The position numbers and the translations under genes are program-made. The notes beneath the pieces are model-generated. The model ran no database searches, had not been told where the DNA came from, and worked only from the letters and a program-made list of their open reading frames with translations. Positions 1-11,047 of a stretch of DNA of 64,000 nt are shown one piece after another. The stretch spans positions 170,049,506 through 170,113,505 of the forward strand of contig NC_090023.1 in NCBI RefSeq assembly GCF_037176765.1. The letters run 5' to 3'. This stretch comes from Anolis sagrei. Its lineage: Eukaryota > Chordata > Lepidosauria > Squamata > Anolidae. Positions within the stretch are counted from its first letter, which is position 1, and every line of letters begins with the position of its first letter.

Positions 1-20
1 CATCATCACCATCATCATCA

Positions 21-536
21 TCTATATAAATAAAAAAGTAATGTTCGTTTGTGCTATTCACAAAACTCAGAAACCACTGGGGCAATTGACACCAAATTTG
101 GACACTATGTCCCTAACAACCCAATGTATGTTCTCCACTCAAAAAAACAATGAAAACAAAAAGCAGAAAGGACTTCTAAACTGCATGTCCACAAAGGGGA
201 AACTGCATGTCTACAGAGACCCATGGCCACACACCCCCTCCTCCTCGTGGGGAAACAGCCGGCCGTTAAAGCCAGGCGCACGTGCACAGACACACACACA
301 CACACACAAGCCAGTGGAGTGGAGGTGGAAGCGTGCTGCATGCAACCCCTTCTCTTTCCCTCCTATGTCAGGAGAGCACTCCTCCTCCTTTCCCTGTTGG
401 GAAAGCAGAAGCAACGGCAGCAGCAACGGAGCATCCATGCAAGGAAGAAGGGGAGTAGGGGGAGGGAGAGGAGGGGGAAGGGGAAGAGGGGGAGGAGGAG
501 GAGGCGAGGAAGGTCCACGGTGCTTGAATGAAGGAC
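21..536 (+). mobile_element. Helitron 5' end
   Basis: The segment opens with TCTATATAAATAAAAAAGTA and a conserved stretch that recurs at 19606, 24099 and, reversed, at 28966 and 40886. Other copies here run from this TC start to a CTAG or CTAA end behind a short hairpin, inserted between A and T, which is the Helitron pattern. No 3' end is visible for this copy; it runs into a pyrimidine tract. A (CA)n run lies near 290-308. No Rep/helicase coding is seen, so it is a non-autonomous fragment. Confidence 0.6.
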
Positions 537-1104
537 CTTCCTTCTCTCCCTCCCTTCCCTTCTTTCCTCCCTTTCCTTCCTTCCTTTCTTTCCTTTTCTT
601 CCTTCTCCTTCCTTTCCTTCTTTCCCTCCTTCCCTTCCTTCCTGTCCCTTCTTCCTTCCTTCTTTTCCTTCCTCCCTCCCTTTCCTCCTTCTTTTCCTTT
701 CTTCATTTCCTTCCCCTTCATTTCCTTCCTCCTTTCTTCACCCCCCTCCTTTCTTTCCCCCCTTCCTTCCTCCTTCCTTCCTTCTCCTTCCTCCCTCCCT
801 CCCTTCCTGTCCCCCGTCCTTTTTTTCCTTCCTTCCCTTCTTTCCCTCCCTCCCTTCCTTTTTCCTTCCTTCCTGTCCTTCCTTCCTTCTTCCTTTCCTT
901 CTTTTCCTTCCTCCCTCCCTCCCTTTCCTCATTCTTTCCATTTCTTCATTTCCTCCCCCTTCATTTCCTTCCCTCCCTCCTTTCTTCATCCCCCTCCTTT
1001 CTTTCCCTCTTTCCTTCCTTCCTTCTTTCCTTCCTTCCTTCCTTCCTTCCTTCCTTCCTTCCTTCCTTCCTTCCTCCCTCCCTCCCTCCCTCCCTCCCTC
1101 CCTG
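537..1104. repeat. (CCTT)n-like polypyrimidine tract
   Basis: About 570 bp of almost pure C/T on the plus strand, mostly CCTT and CCCT units. Frames stay open through it only because such repeats lack stop codons; the Ser/Pro/Phe/Leu-rich translations are not proteins. Confidence 0.95.
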
Positions 1105-1583
1105 TCACAGCGTATTATTTGAGAACACAGAAATGCTGGACCACACCAACAACCACCATGTCAGACTATACAGAGAAGCCATTGAAATCCACAAGCATGT
1201 GGACAATTTCAACAGAAAGGAAAAAACCATGAAAATGAACAAAATCCAGCTACCAGTATTAAAAAACTCTAAAATTAAAACAGCAAAAGAGCAGAGAGGA
1301 AACAACCAGGCACATCTTAACACCTCTCAACAAAACATTTTCCCAGGCTCAGCCAGGCCTTCAAATGCTAATGAAGGTGGTCAGTTGAAACATTCACACC
1401 TAACTCCAGCAGAGAAGAGCTCTGTGCCCCACCCCAGCCATTCCACAGATATATAAACCCGTTGTCCTAATTCCAACAGACCTCACTACCTCTGAGGATG
1501 CTTGCCATAGATGCAGGCGAAACGTCAGGAAAAAATGCCTCTAGAACATGGCCCTATAGCCCGAAAAAACCCACAAGAACCTA
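1105..1583 (+). mobile_element. Penelope-like element, 3' end
   Basis: Translation of about 1110-1456 contains REAIEIHKHVDNFNRKE and LPVLKNSK, which match the C-terminal tail after the GIY-YIG endonuclease in vertebrate Penelope-like elements. It is followed by a terminal segment shared with the short palindromic units elsewhere in the window (3655, 48443, 54852, 59141). The reverse transcriptase is absent, so this is a 5'-truncated copy. It ends at an (AAT)n tail. Confidence 0.65.
1489..1529 (+). ncRNA. Hammerhead ribozyme motif (type I) in Penelope terminus
   Basis: In order: CCT (helix I), the conserved CTGAGGA box, helix II GCTTGC paired with GCAGGC around a small loop, GAAA, a very short helix III (CG), the GTC cleavage site, and AGG that pairs with the opening CCT. 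Type I hammerheads with minimal helix III are known from Penelope-like elements. All core bases fit; activity is untested. Confidence 0.65.
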
Positions 1584-1587
1584 ATAA

Positions 1588-1636
<49 letters not shown>
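1584..1636. repeat. (AAT)n microsatellite
   Basis: About 16 AAT units directly follow the Penelope 3' end and are probably its tail. Confidence 0.95.
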
Positions 1637-2394
1637 GCAAACAAGTACATACACATGAAACATTGTGAACATGGGGTAGAAATGAAATATTTAAAAAACT
1701 ACAGCCGGTGACAATTTAAATCAAAGTAACTGCAGTAGCCACTGAAATCAGGAATAATTTTGGACAATATATGCAGTCCATCGCTTGTGTATTCTTCCTC
1801 ATGAAGAACTTGGTCATATTGACTTCACTCTGATGTTGGCTATTCTTGTCCAGTTGTGAATAGTTGGATAGTATGGTGCATATTTTAGCTGCCCAGCTCT
1901 GCCTGGTTATTTTTAAGCAGCAGTCTAAAGGAAACAGTTCCTTATTTGAGGGAAACTAACTTGTTGGGGTAACAAAATGGGGTTGTTAAAGAATTGAGAA
2001 GTCAGAAAATGAGAAGAAAGTGCATGCCTCTTGCACCCATTCCTAGCTAACTGATCTATATCGATCTCACTTCTGCCTTCCAGGAATGTCTTTGAATGAG
2101 ATAATTGTATATTACAAGATTTATCTAGTATGCATAATCGTGGAGCTTTTAGAACTTAATATTTCTTTCTCTGTTATGCTCCCTTGGGATATGGTGTAGC
2201 TTTAAAACATAGTTAAAGTCTGAAGAAAATATGTTGTTGTAATCTATAGGAATTATGTCCCCCCCCCCCAAGATGTTCAAGTGAATACCGTATATTAGAT
2301 TGACCAAGTGAAATAAAATGGGGATTTTCCTTGCCTGTTAATCCTCTGTCACCTAGCTAACTTAACGTGACCTCCAATCTAATATGTCAGCTCC
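1637..2394. other. No recognisable feature
   Basis: AT-rich sequence without a coding frame or repeat I can name. There is a short poly-C run near 2259-2270. Confidence 0.5.
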
Positions 2395-2834
2395 AACCTG
2401 ATGATAGTGTTGAAGAATACGAATAGGAGTCATGTGCTAGGCCAAAGCAGTTCAAAGTCTTTACCAAGGCACGTCTGGCGGTGGTGGCCTTCTCGGTGGT
2501 GGCCCCCCGGCTGTGGAACACTCTCCCTGTTGAAGTTAGACAGGCGCCCTCCTTGATGGCCTTTCGTAGGGGGCTGAAAACATGGCTCTTCGAGCAGGCC
2601 TTCAACTGAGTGTATCTTGAAACGACACTGGAATGAACTAGGATGATGAATTTTGGCTATGACCCCAGGACTTGACGAAGCGGATTTTTAGTATAAGTAT
2701 ATGTTATGTTGTATTGTCTGGTTTGTATTGTCCTGATTTATTGTACACTGTCCTTTTCTGTTGTTGTTCACCGCCCCGAGTCGCCCTCGGGCTGAGAGGG
2801 GCGGTCAATAAATGCAAGAAATAAATAAATAAAT
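2395..2834 (+). mobile_element. L2-clade LINE 3' end
   Basis: Reading through small breaks, it encodes the L2 ORF2 C-terminus (AFSVVAPRLWNTLP-type, then a LKTWLF-type motif). The 3' UTR carries the 'gagtcgccctcgggctgaga' kind of hairpin and an (AAAT)n tail at about 2815-2840. It is heavily 5'-truncated. Confidence 0.75.
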
Positions 2835-2995
2835 AATAAATAAGACTGAGTCAGAGGAGGTCATAATACTGGAGTTTACATCGAACACATAAGTAATATA
2901 GGCTAGCATCATCTCAAACCACTGTGATAACTTATTCATGGTTTGATTCAGTAGAATACTCACAATAAAAAGAGCTTCTCTGAGAAAAGGAATCT
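2835..2995. other. Unrecognised spacer
   Basis: Nothing nameable; it is the host sequence into which the next hAT element inserted. Confidence 0.4.
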
Positions 2996-3003
2996 ATAAA
3001 TAC

Positions 3004-3312
3004 CAGGCATGTAGCCGGGGGGGGGGGCTCGGGGGGCTTCAGTCGTCCCCCCCGAAATTCTCATGGTGGTTCGCGAAAAGGCCTTACTGGTGCATTATTT
3101 AAACTGTTATGTTTATTCATATCATGATCTGATCACCATACTCAATATATCCCATATGCATGGGGGTATTGGGGTAACAATACAAAAGGTTTGCTAGGGT
3201 AGACCCTCTTTCACTCAGACTCAGCCCCCCCGAAACTCAGCCCCCCCCCGAAACCCCCCCTGAAATTTTTTTACCCCCTCCCCCCCGAAACGAAATCCTG
3301 GCTACGGTCCTG
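3004..3312. mobile_element. Non-autonomous hAT element, poly-C/poly-G termini
   Basis: It starts CAGGCATGTAGCC and ends GGCTACGGTCCTG, which are imperfect inverted repeats. It is flanked by the 8-bp duplication ATAAATAC (2996-3003 and 3313-3320), as expected for hAT. Long G and C runs sit just inside both ends. No transposase. Relatives are at 5605 and 39668. Confidence 0.85.
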
Positions 3313-3654
3313 ATAAATACAGAATATACATGCATACATACGTATTTGGAATTTTGATTTTCCTTTTCAGTTTTGGAATACTAGTATTTATTTATTTATT
3401 TATTTGCTATATTTGTATACCGCTTTTCTCAGCCCTCGGGCGACTCAAAGCGGTTAACAATAGCAAAATTCAATGCTCAGAACAACATAAAACAGTTAAA
3501 AACAATTAAAACAGCATATTAAACAATCAATTATACATCAATAAGCATCTCGTTAGCGTCTCATAATTCGAATCAGGATCCAGTTTCATCATCCAATTGT
3601 TTCATATTCTTTACACTGCCTATTCAAATGCCTGTTCAAACAACCAGGTCTTCA

Positions 3655-3895
3655 ATGTATTGTCAAAGGCTTTCAAGGCCATAATCACTGGGTTGTTGTA
3701 GGTTTTTTCAGGCTGTATGACCATGTTCTAGAGGCATTCTCTCCTGACGTTTCGCCTGCATCTATGACAAACATCCCCACGAACTTACGACCTCATTACC
3801 TCACGACCTCTGAGGATGCTTGCCATAGATGCGAAACATCAGGGAAGAATGCGTCTAGAACATGGCCATACAGCCCGAAAAAACCTCAACAACCC
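3655..3895. mobile_element. Palindromic Penelope-derived unit
   Basis: About 240 bp forming a large inverted repeat: the left arm reads 'aaggctttc ... gacgtttcgcctgcatct' and the right arm is close to its reverse complement. It is flanked by a 13-bp duplication, AACCAGGTCTTCA (3642-3654 and 3896-3908). The arms match the terminal segment at 1480-1583. The hammerhead cores here are decayed. Confidence 0.75.
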
Positions 3896-4069
3896 AACCA
3901 GGTCTTCACTTTCCTCCGGAATGATAACAAGGAGGGGGCCAATCTAATATCTGTAGGAAGGGTGTTCCACATCTGAGGGGCCACCACTGAGAAGGCCCTG
4001 TCTCTCATCCCCGCCAGACATACTTGTGACACAGGCAGGACCAAGAGCAGGGCCTCCCCAGACTATCTT

Positions 4070-4663
4070 TTTAAAAAAAAATATTAGATTTTTATATAGA
4101 ATACAAAAAAGAGTGAGAACAATAAGGTATAGAAAAGTGAAGAAAAAAAAGGGAAAGGCCAGTAAAATAAAAAGTAAAAAGGACATCCTAAATAAACCCT
4201 AAAAAAAATTAAAAAAAAGATTTAAAATATATATATAAAAACTACAAAAATACATCCACACACACACACACAGAAGGTGACTTCCATTCCATCTTCTTGG
4301 ATAAAATATTATTATTATTCAAAAATATATTTAAAAAACTATTAAAGATAATAAACATGTCTCTCTTGTTTTTTTATTTTTGCAAATTGTCCAGATAATC
4401 ATGAAGATTGTCCCAATTCGTTCTTTTTATTATAATGCCTGTATTTTTCTTCAACAAAAAGGTCAATTCGTCCATGTCCTTTATTTCTCTTATTTTTTCC
4501 ACCCAATCCTGTACGGGTGGTACTGAATCTTGCTTCCACTCTCTAGCAAAAACAATTCTAGCGGCAGTCGTAATATATGTAAAAAGTTTATCCTCTTGTT
4601 TCGTCAGTTGTAGATCCAAATCTGTAAAGCCTAATAAGTAATACTCTGGTTTTCTTGTAAAAG
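4070..4663 (-). mobile_element. L1 LINE 3' end
   Basis: The minus-strand frame at 4374-4619 matches the L1 ORF2 C-terminus (ARIVFAREWK, then WVEKIREI). An A-rich 3' UTR and tail follow toward 4070. It is flanked by the 13-bp duplication CCCAGACTATCTT (4057-4069 and 4664-4676). It sits inside an L2 and is 5'-truncated. Confidence 0.85.
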
Positions 4664-4717
4664 CCCAGACTATCTTAATGTCCTAGTGGGTTCAGAGGAG
4701 GAGATGTGTTCGGACAG

Positions 4718-5142
4718 GTAAGTGTGTATGTGCGTATACAATGAGATATCTTGGGTATGGAGCTCAAGTCTAAGGATAAAATGCTCTAGTGTTTCATATA
4801 CACCTTATGCACATAGACTGAAGGTAACTTTGTACAATAATTTTCACCATTCGGTGTACATTGAACCACCAGAAAAGAAAAATGTCCTTATCTCACCTAC
4901 CCATGTGGACAATTTTAGATTTTTAGTATTTAGGAATTCTGGATGAGGAATGCTCATTATAGCAAACCCTGTAGGTTAGGCCAGTATTTCTATCCCAGTG
5001 TTTTAGACTCAAGGCCTAAGGGAATTTGTCTCCTTAAAGGACCAAAGTAGAAAAGATATCAGTTCATCACATTCACGTGAGTTTTAAAGTAAAAAGCATC
5101 TGCACAAGGGTCCAAATCAGACTACACCTGCATTGCTCCTAG
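4718..5142. other. No recognisable feature
   Basis: No gene or known repeat seen. Low-complexity TG-rich bases occur near 4722-4745. Confidence 0.4.
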
Positions 5143-5510
5143 AATCATAGAATCATAGAATCAAAGAGTTGGAAGAGACCTCATGGGCCATCCAGTCCAA
5201 CCCACTGCCAAGAAGCAGGAATATTGCATCCAAATCACCCCTGACAAATGGCCATCCAGCCTCTGCTTAAAAGCTTCCAAAGAAGGAGCCTCCACCACAC
5301 TCCGGGGCAGAGAGTTCCACTGCTGAACGGCTCTCACAGTCAGGAAGTTCTTCCTAATGTTCAGGTGGAATCTCTTCTCTTGTAGTTTGAAGCCATTGTT
5401 CCGCGTCCTAGTCTCCAGGGCAGCAGAAAACAAGCTTGCTCCCTCCTCCCTGTGGCTTCCTCTCACATATTTATACATGGCTATCATATCTCCTCTCAGC
5501 CTGTTAGAAA
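5143..5510 (-). mobile_element. CR1 LINE 3' end
   Basis: The plus strand begins with repeated 'agaatcatagaatc', the reverse of the CR1 ATTCTATGATTCTAT tail. The minus-strand translation gives the CR1 C-terminus ([56 protein letters not shown]). It is 5'-truncated near 5510. Confidence 0.9.
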
Positions 5511-5604
5511 GATTTATTCTTTTCCCCTTGCCATTTTCCACATTAAAAAAAAACCACGAAAGAAAGAGATTTGTTTCCCTGCTCCCAAGTCCCATTGTAC
5601 AATC

Positions 5605-6269
5605 CAGGCCTGTAGCGAGGGGGGGGGGGGAGGGGGGTTAGGGGTTCAACCCCCCCCCCCGAAATGTTTCAGATTTTTTTTAAAAAAACTGGTTTACTCA
5701 TGAATTTTAACTGGTTAACCAAATCCCCATGCTAAATCTATGAGATGCAAAAAATTAAGAGTCCCTCCAGAACTGCAAGCACTATCTCAGGCAAATATTG
5801 ACAATTTATTCACACTGTTTGGGCCCCGCCTACCTGCATGACCGCATCTCTGTGTACGAACTCACACAATCTCTTCGTTCACCTGGAGAGGCCCTACTCA
5901 CCATCCCATCTGCATCGCATGCGCAATTGGCGGGGACAAGGGATAGGGCTTTCTCGATGGTGGCCCCTAGACTCTGGAACTCTCTCCCTAAGGACATCAG
6001 GCAAGCCCCAGCCAGGATAACTGCATGCCCATCCCCCTCCAAACACCTACCCTTTTCACCTGGTCATGCCCAGCACTTTTTAATTTTAATTATTACATTT
6101 GGCCCTACCACAGATTTTAATTGCATTATGATGTGTTGTTAATGTTATTGCCTTGTTTTTGAGTTATTTTGCTGTATTGCTGTTGTTGTTTTTACTGTTG
6201 TATTTGGGCTCAGCCTCTTGTAAGCCGCACCCAGTCCTCCAGGAGATGGTAGCGGGGTACAAATAAAGG

Positions 6270-6308
<39 letters not shown>

Positions 6309-6554
6309 GTCATTGTCATTGTGGGGTGTGTGTGTTGAATGTTCTCATTAAGGAGGCCAGACTTGGTGGAGGTGGTTGACAGGGGTGGAGCTGCAGGCTA
6401 TGGAAGGCTGCTCTGCCCCCTGCAGGTGTGCTCTTTGCTTCAGCGTGAGCTCAGAGGCAGGTTTCAACCCCCCCCCCCCCGCGAAATTTTCAACTCCCCC
6501 CCCCCCCCCGAAAATGTCAACCCCTCCCGAATTTTTTTTCTGTCTACGGCCCTG
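5605..6554. mobile_element. hAT element holding an L2 fragment
   Basis: It starts CAGGCCTGTAGCGAGG and ends GTCTACGGCCCTG. The 8-bp duplication is GTACAATC (5597-5604) against GTACAATT (6555-6562), one mismatch. Long poly-G and poly-C runs flank the interior, as in the copy at 3004. An L2 piece with an (ATT)n tail occupies roughly 5812-6308. The right edge lies about 250 bp before the calcium-pump reading frame. Confidence 0.8.
5812..6308 (+). mobile_element. L2-clade LINE 3' end within hAT
   Basis: It encodes GPAYLHDRISVYELTQSLRSPGEALLTIP and RDRAFSMVAPRLWNSLPKDIRQAPA, typical of the L2 C-terminus. The 3' UTR ends with 'gggtacaaataaag' and an ATT array. Confidence 0.85.
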
Positions 6555-6562
6555 GTACAATT

Positions 6563-6820
6563 CCCATTTACTCCTTAAAATGGTAATAAAATATCCTGAA
6601 TATGGTTTCCCTTGGGTCTTCTTACGTAATATGATGTTTCCTACAGAGTTTATTCCATCTCTTCATTAGTAAACAAAGAAATTCTACGTTTCACTTGCTT
6701 TCACACCTTATATGAAATGCTATTTCTTATGCAAATAGTGCAAATCTCTGAATAGGTATATACAGAGAAGGAAGATATTCAAACCTCCTGTATTCTCAAA
6801 AATTTGTGGACTGTTATTGT
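6563..6820 (+). promoter_or_regulatory. Upstream flank of calcium-pump retrogene
   Basis: AT-rich unique sequence. The last bases before the frame read 'ttattgtatgttacag' followed by G, which resembles a splice acceptor with AG at 6828-6829. If used, an upstream untranslated exon would join at 6830 and translation would begin at the ATG at 6839. No clear TATA box or CpG island is seen. Confidence 0.35.
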
Positions 6821-9800
6821 ATGTTACAGGAAACCATCATGCAGGTGACTCCAGTCCCCCTGACAGCAGAAGACTTCAAAATCACTCTCACAGAATTGCG
6901 GACATTAATGGAATATCGAAAAAAGGAAGCAGTGAAAAAAATTAAGGAGCTGTATGGTGACACTTCTGAAATCTGTAGACGGCTACGCACTTCTCCTTCA
7001 ACTGGGATATCCTCAGCAGAATTAGACATTAGGAGATCTGTCTTTGGGATAAACTTTATACCCCCTAAGAAACCTTTAACATTTCTACAATTAGTGTGGG
7101 AAGCACTGCAAGATACAACATTATGTATTTTAGAAATTGCAGCCGTCATATCCTTAGGACTTTCATTTTATGATCCCCCAGGAGGAAGTTTTCGAAAATG
7201 TCATTCAGATGACTTTTCAGATGAAGAGGAAGAAGGGGAGGCTGACTGGATTGAAGGTTTTGCAATACTACTGTCAGTCATGTGTGTAGTATTAGTTACA
7301 GCTTTCAATGACTGGAGTAAAGAAAAACAATTTAGAGGACTGCAGAGTCGTATTGAAAGTGAACAGAAGTTTTCTGTCATCAGGAATGGGGCAATGACAC
7401 AGGTGCTAGTGACTGAGTTAGTTGTGGGAGATATTGCTCACATCAAATATGGTGACCTTTTACCAGCTGATGGTTTGCTTCTCCAAGGGCATGATCTGAA
7501 AATTGATGAAAGCGCTCTCACAGGGGAATCAGATCATGTCAAGAAGTCTCTGATAAAGGACCCCATGTTGCTTTCGGGCACCCATGTAATGGAAGGCTCT
7601 GGGAAAATGGTTATTACCGCTGTAGGTGTAAATTCACAAACAGGAATTATCCTCACCTTACTTGGAGCTGGAGAGGAAGATAATGAAGACACCATAACAC
7701 CTAAAAAGACACAGGACCCTGAGAAAACCAAAGATGAGGAAAAACCTGAAAAGGCAAAGAAGCCAGCTCACCACAAAAAGGAGAAATCAGTTTTACAAGC
7801 AAAACTCACAAGATTAGCAGTTCAAATTGGCCAAGCAGGTCTGGCAATGGCTATAGTCACTGTCCTTGTCCTTATAGCCTCTTTTGCTATTCAAACATTT
7901 TGGATTGATAAGCGTGTTTGGACTGTTCAGTGTACACCAATTTATATACAATATATCGTACAGTTCTTTATTATTGGTGTTACAATTTTGGTTGTTGCAG
8001 TGCCAGAAGGCCTTCCACTTGCAGTCACCATTTCACTTGCCTACTCCGTGAAGAAAATGATGAAAGATAATAACCTAGTGAGACATCTGGATGCGTGTGA
8101 AACTATGGGTAATGCAACAGCAATCTGTTCAGATAAAACAGGCACTTTAACCATGAACAGAATGACAGTAGTCCAGATTTTCATTGGTGGGACACATTAC
8201 AAAATGGTCCCTGAACCTGAATTAATTCATCTAACCGTGCTGGATTATTTGCTTAAAGGTATTTCTGTAAATTGTGCTTATACATCCAAAATACTCCCTC
8301 CTGAAAAAAAAGGAGGTCTACCTTGCCAAATTGGCAATAAAACAGAATGTGCCTTACTGGGCTTGCTTCTAGAATTATATCTGAACTATGAGGCTGTAAG
8401 AAAGGAGATACCAGAAGACAGTTTGTATAAAGTCTATACCTTCAATTCTGACCGGAAATCTATGAGCACAATTTTGAAAAATAAAAATAATAGTTTTCAA
8501 TTGTTCAGCAAGGGTGCTTCTGAAATACTCCTTCAAAAATGCAGCCGATTATTGAATGCTGCTGGAAAGCCTGCCCCCTTTTCAAAAAAAGATAGGGAAA
8601 ATGTGATTAAAAATGTGATTGCACCAATGGCATCTGAAGGACTCCGAACCATATGTCTAGCTTTCAGAGATTTCCCAGTTGGCTTTGACCAAACAGATTC
8701 AGTATGGGATGATGAGGACGTTATAATCAATGATTTGACATGTATTGCAATTGTAGGTATTGAAGATCCAGTTAGGCCAGAGGTTCCTGAGGCAATAAAA
8801 AAATGTCAGAATGCTGGCATAGTTGTGCGCATGGTCACTGGGGACAACATTGACACCGCTCGTGCAATAGCTGCCAAATGTGGCATTATTCGACCTGGGG
8901 AGACATTTGTATGCTTAGAGGGGTCTGAGTTTAATAAACAAATACGCGGTGCTGATGGAAAGATAAAGCAAGAACTTATTGACAAGATTTGGCCTACACT
9001 TTGTGTGCTTGCAAGGTCCTCGCCTTCTGACAAATACAACCTCGTAGCAGGGATCATTAACAGTGACGCCACGGGACAGAGGCAAGTGGTAGCTGTGACT
9101 GGTGATGGCACTAATGATGGGCCTGCGTTAAAAAAAGCCGACGTTGGCTTTGCAATGGGTATTGCTGGAACAGATGTAGCTAAAGAAGCTTCTGATATCA
9201 TTCTGACAGATGACAACTTCTCAAGCATTGTTAAAGCAGTTATGTGGGGCAGAAATGTATATGATAGTATTTCCAAATTTCTTCAGTTTCAACTTACTGT
9301 CAACGTGGTAGCAGTGATTGTTGCTTTTACAGGTGCGTTTGTCACCCAGAATTCTCCTCTGAAAGCCGTTCAGATGCTGTGGGTCAATCTCATTATGGAT
9401 ACATTTGCTTCTCTTGCTTTAGCAACAGAAAAGCCAACAGAGGACCTTCTGAAACGGAAGCCTTACGGTAGAAATAAGCCCCTCATCTCCCGTACAATGA
9501 TGAAAAATATTTTGTTCCATGCCGTATATCAGCTTGTAATTGTCTTTACACTTGTGTTTGCAGGTGAAAGAATATTTGATATTGAAAACGGGCGAATAGC
9601 ACCATTGGAGGCCCCACCTAGCCAACATTATACTATAATATTTAATACATTTGTGATGATGCAGATTTGTAATGAAGTCAATGCTCGAAAGATTCATGGA
9701 GAAAGGAATGTATTTTCAGGAATATTCACAAATACCATTTTTTGTTGTATTGTTCTGGGAACATTGATTGTACAGATTATCATTGTTCAGTTCGGAGGGA

Positions 9801-10159
9801 TACCTTTTAGCTGTGCAAAGCTTACACTAGAGCAATGGCTGTGGTGCATCTTCTTCGGCGTAGGGACCTTACTGTGGGGACAGGTAATCACAAGTATCCC
9901 CAATGAGTATTTGCGGTGCTTGAGGGAAGTTGGTGATGCCCTCCCACCAACAGAAGATTGTGAAGAAGAAGAAGATTGTGAAGATAACACAGAGATTGAC
10001 TATGGGGAGCAGGAGTTGCGCCGCAGTCAAATTTTGTGGTGCAGGAGCTTGAAGAGAATACGGGTTCAGTGTAGAGTAGTGAGAGCATTTAGGGCTTCTC
10101 TCTACTCAGATGTGCAGTCAGTAGCTAACTCTAAAATTGTCTATGATTTGTCAACCTAA
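6821..10159 (+). CDS. ATP2B1-like: Plasma-membrane calcium-transporting ATPase retrogene (ATP2B1/2-like)
   Basis: The encoded P2B-type ATPase would pump cytosolic Ca2+ out across the plasma membrane. Seen from the first ATG: M1 from about residue 89; actuator loop with TGES at 234; M4 with PEGLP at 395; catalytic DKTGTLT with the phosphorylated Asp at 438; nucleotide-site KGAS at 564; MVTGDN at 671; [10 protein letters not shown] at 760; M6 with Asn 856 and Asp 860 of the Ca2+ site; M10 to about 1025. A calmodulin-binding segment starts near 1066 ([18 protein letters not shown]). Family members have about 1,200 residues and some twenty exons. This frame has no intron, so it is a retrocopy, yet it stays open for 1,112 codons. 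The tail stops after [10 protein letters not shown] plus 16 residues, so the long regulatory tail and C-terminal PDZ ligand are missing. The N-terminus is about 10-20 residues shorter than ATP2B1. The frame is also open back to a GTG at 6806. The ATG at 6839 has a better context (A at -3) than the one at 6821. Parentage (ATP2B1 rather than 2B2) rests on remembered sequences. Confidence 0.92.
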   Translation: MLQETIMQVTPVPLTAEDFKITLTELRTLMEYRKKEAVKKIKELYGDTSEICRRLRTSPSTGISSAELDIRRSVFGINFIPPKKPLTFLQLVWEALQDTTLCILEIAAVISLGLSFYDPPGGSFRKCHSDDFSDEEEEGEADWIEGFAILLSVMCVVLVTAFNDWSKEKQFRGLQSRIESEQKFSVIRNGAMTQVLVTELVVGDIAHIKYGDLLPADGLLLQGHDLKIDESALTGESDHVKKSLIKDPMLLSGTHVMEGSGKMVITAVGVNSQTGIILTLLGAGEEDNEDTITPKKTQDPEKTKDEEKPEKAKKPAHHKKEKSVLQAKLTRLAVQIGQAGLAMAIVTVLVLIASFAIQTFWIDKRVWTVQCTPIYIQYIVQFFIIGVTILVVAVPEGLPLAVTISLAYSVKKMMKDNNLVRHLDACETMGNATAICSDKTGTLTMNRMTVVQIFIGGTHYKMVPEPELIHLTVLDYLLKGISVNCAYTSKILPPEKKGGLPCQIGNKTECALLGLLLELYLNYEAVRKEIPEDSLYKVYTFNSDRKSMSTILKNKNNSFQLFSKGASEILLQKCSRLLNAAGKPAPFSKKDRENVIKNVIAPMASEGLRTICLAFRDFPVGFDQTDSVWDDEDVIINDLTCIAIVGIEDPVRPEVPEAIKKCQNAGIVVRMVTGDNIDTARAIAAKCGIIRPGETFVCLEGSEFNKQIRGADGKIKQELIDKIWPTLCVLARSSPSDKYNLVAGIINSDATGQRQVVAVTGDGTNDGPALKKADVGFAMGIAGTDVAKEASDIILTDDNFSSIVKAVMWGRNVYDSISKFLQFQLTVNVVAVIVAFTGAFVTQNSPLKAVQMLWVNLIMDTFASLALATEKPTEDLLKRKPYGRNKPLISRTMMKNILFHAVYQLVIVFTLVFAGERIFDIENGRIAPLEAPPSQHYTIIFNTFVMMQICNEVNARKIHGERNVFSGIFTNTIFCCIVLGTLIVQIIIVQFGGIPFSCAKLTLEQWLWCIFFGVGTLLWGQVITSIPNEYLRCLREVGDALPPTEDCEEEEDCEDNTEIDYGEQELRRSQILWCRSLKRIRVQCRVVRAFRASLYSDVQSVANSKIVYDLST

Positions 10160-10800
10160 ACTTTCCTTTTATTGTGTTATTGAATCTGCATGTCAAAATA
10201 TTTAGTATGAATATCAATTTTATTAAGAAATATATGAGATTTTGTTTTGTAGCAGGTCATTAATGCGCACCTTGAAACTATTTCACAAAGCAGGGATATT
10301 TTTTTCTACAGAATATAGACAGGGGACAGGGAGTTAACCTGAGAAATCAGCAAGAAGTCCATTCAAATTTTCTTCATACATCTGAGCTTTATTGTTTGCA
10401 GCTTTTATAGATCTTGAACATTAAATTGCTTATTGCAGGGGGTCTTCAAAAAAGGAGAGTGAGTGATAACGCCAAAAGACATGTCCTGAATGTTTTAAAT
10501 GTATTCATTTAAATATTATTTATTGTATAAATGATAGTAGTTAAACTGTAAATAGTCTCTTTTTTTTCTTTTGCTGCTGTTCATATTTATGATTGATACA
10601 AATTGGCTGAGCTGCCATAGGGCTTTGATTTCACATCTGGAAATGTGCTATCTTCTCTGAGTAATTTGAACCCTTTCTTTAAGCTGGGCTGTGATTCCTA
10701 TGCAAAGGGGGGTAGATCTGGCTAAAAGAAGGAATGGTTTATTTGCTTGTTGTTCTTCATAGTTGCTTATAAAGATTATTTAACAATAAAAAGTTTAAAA
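10160..10800 (+). other. 3' UTR of calcium-pump retrogene
   Basis: Unique AT-rich sequence between the stop codon and a polyadenylation signal. It contains no recognisable repeat, which fits a transcribed 3' UTR kept from the parent mRNA or recruited later. No poly-A tract follows directly, so any retrocopy tail has decayed. Confidence 0.55.
10785..10790 (+). terminator. Polyadenylation signal AATAAA
   Basis: AATAAA, with a GT-rich stretch (ttgttgtcg) about 20-30 bases downstream, lies 626 bases after the pump stop codon. It is the best poly-A site in the region. Confidence 0.6.
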
Positions 10801-11047
10801 CGCTTTACTTGTTGTCGTTTAATAGAAGAACTCAGTTGTACCAAATAATGGTTGCTCATGTGACAAAATTCCCTCAATACAATCTGATTTTTAATTCTCA
10901 TAAACAGGTCTACCAAGATAGATAGATGGCCTCAAGATTTCATGCCAACTAATAGCCCTCTTCTAGCCTCTCTATAACAGTTGTTGAGTACCTATTCTTA
11001 ATCTTTAATCAGTTATTACTTAGTTTAAATATATTATAGTACGTAAA

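Larger units (their letters stand above)
3389..4717 (-). mobile_element. L2-clade LINE 3' end, interrupted twice
   Basis: On the minus strand it shows the end of L2 ORF2 followed by a tail whose plus-strand form is (TTTA)n at 3389. It is split by a Penelope palindrome (3655-3895) and by an L1 (4070-4663). The L2 sequence resumes after each duplication, so L2 is the oldest of the three. Confidence 0.75.

Noticed and set aside
41-1456. 471-codon frame
   Set aside because: It is Helitron 5' sequence, a CCTT repeat and a Penelope C-terminus read in one open frame; the middle is low-complexity.
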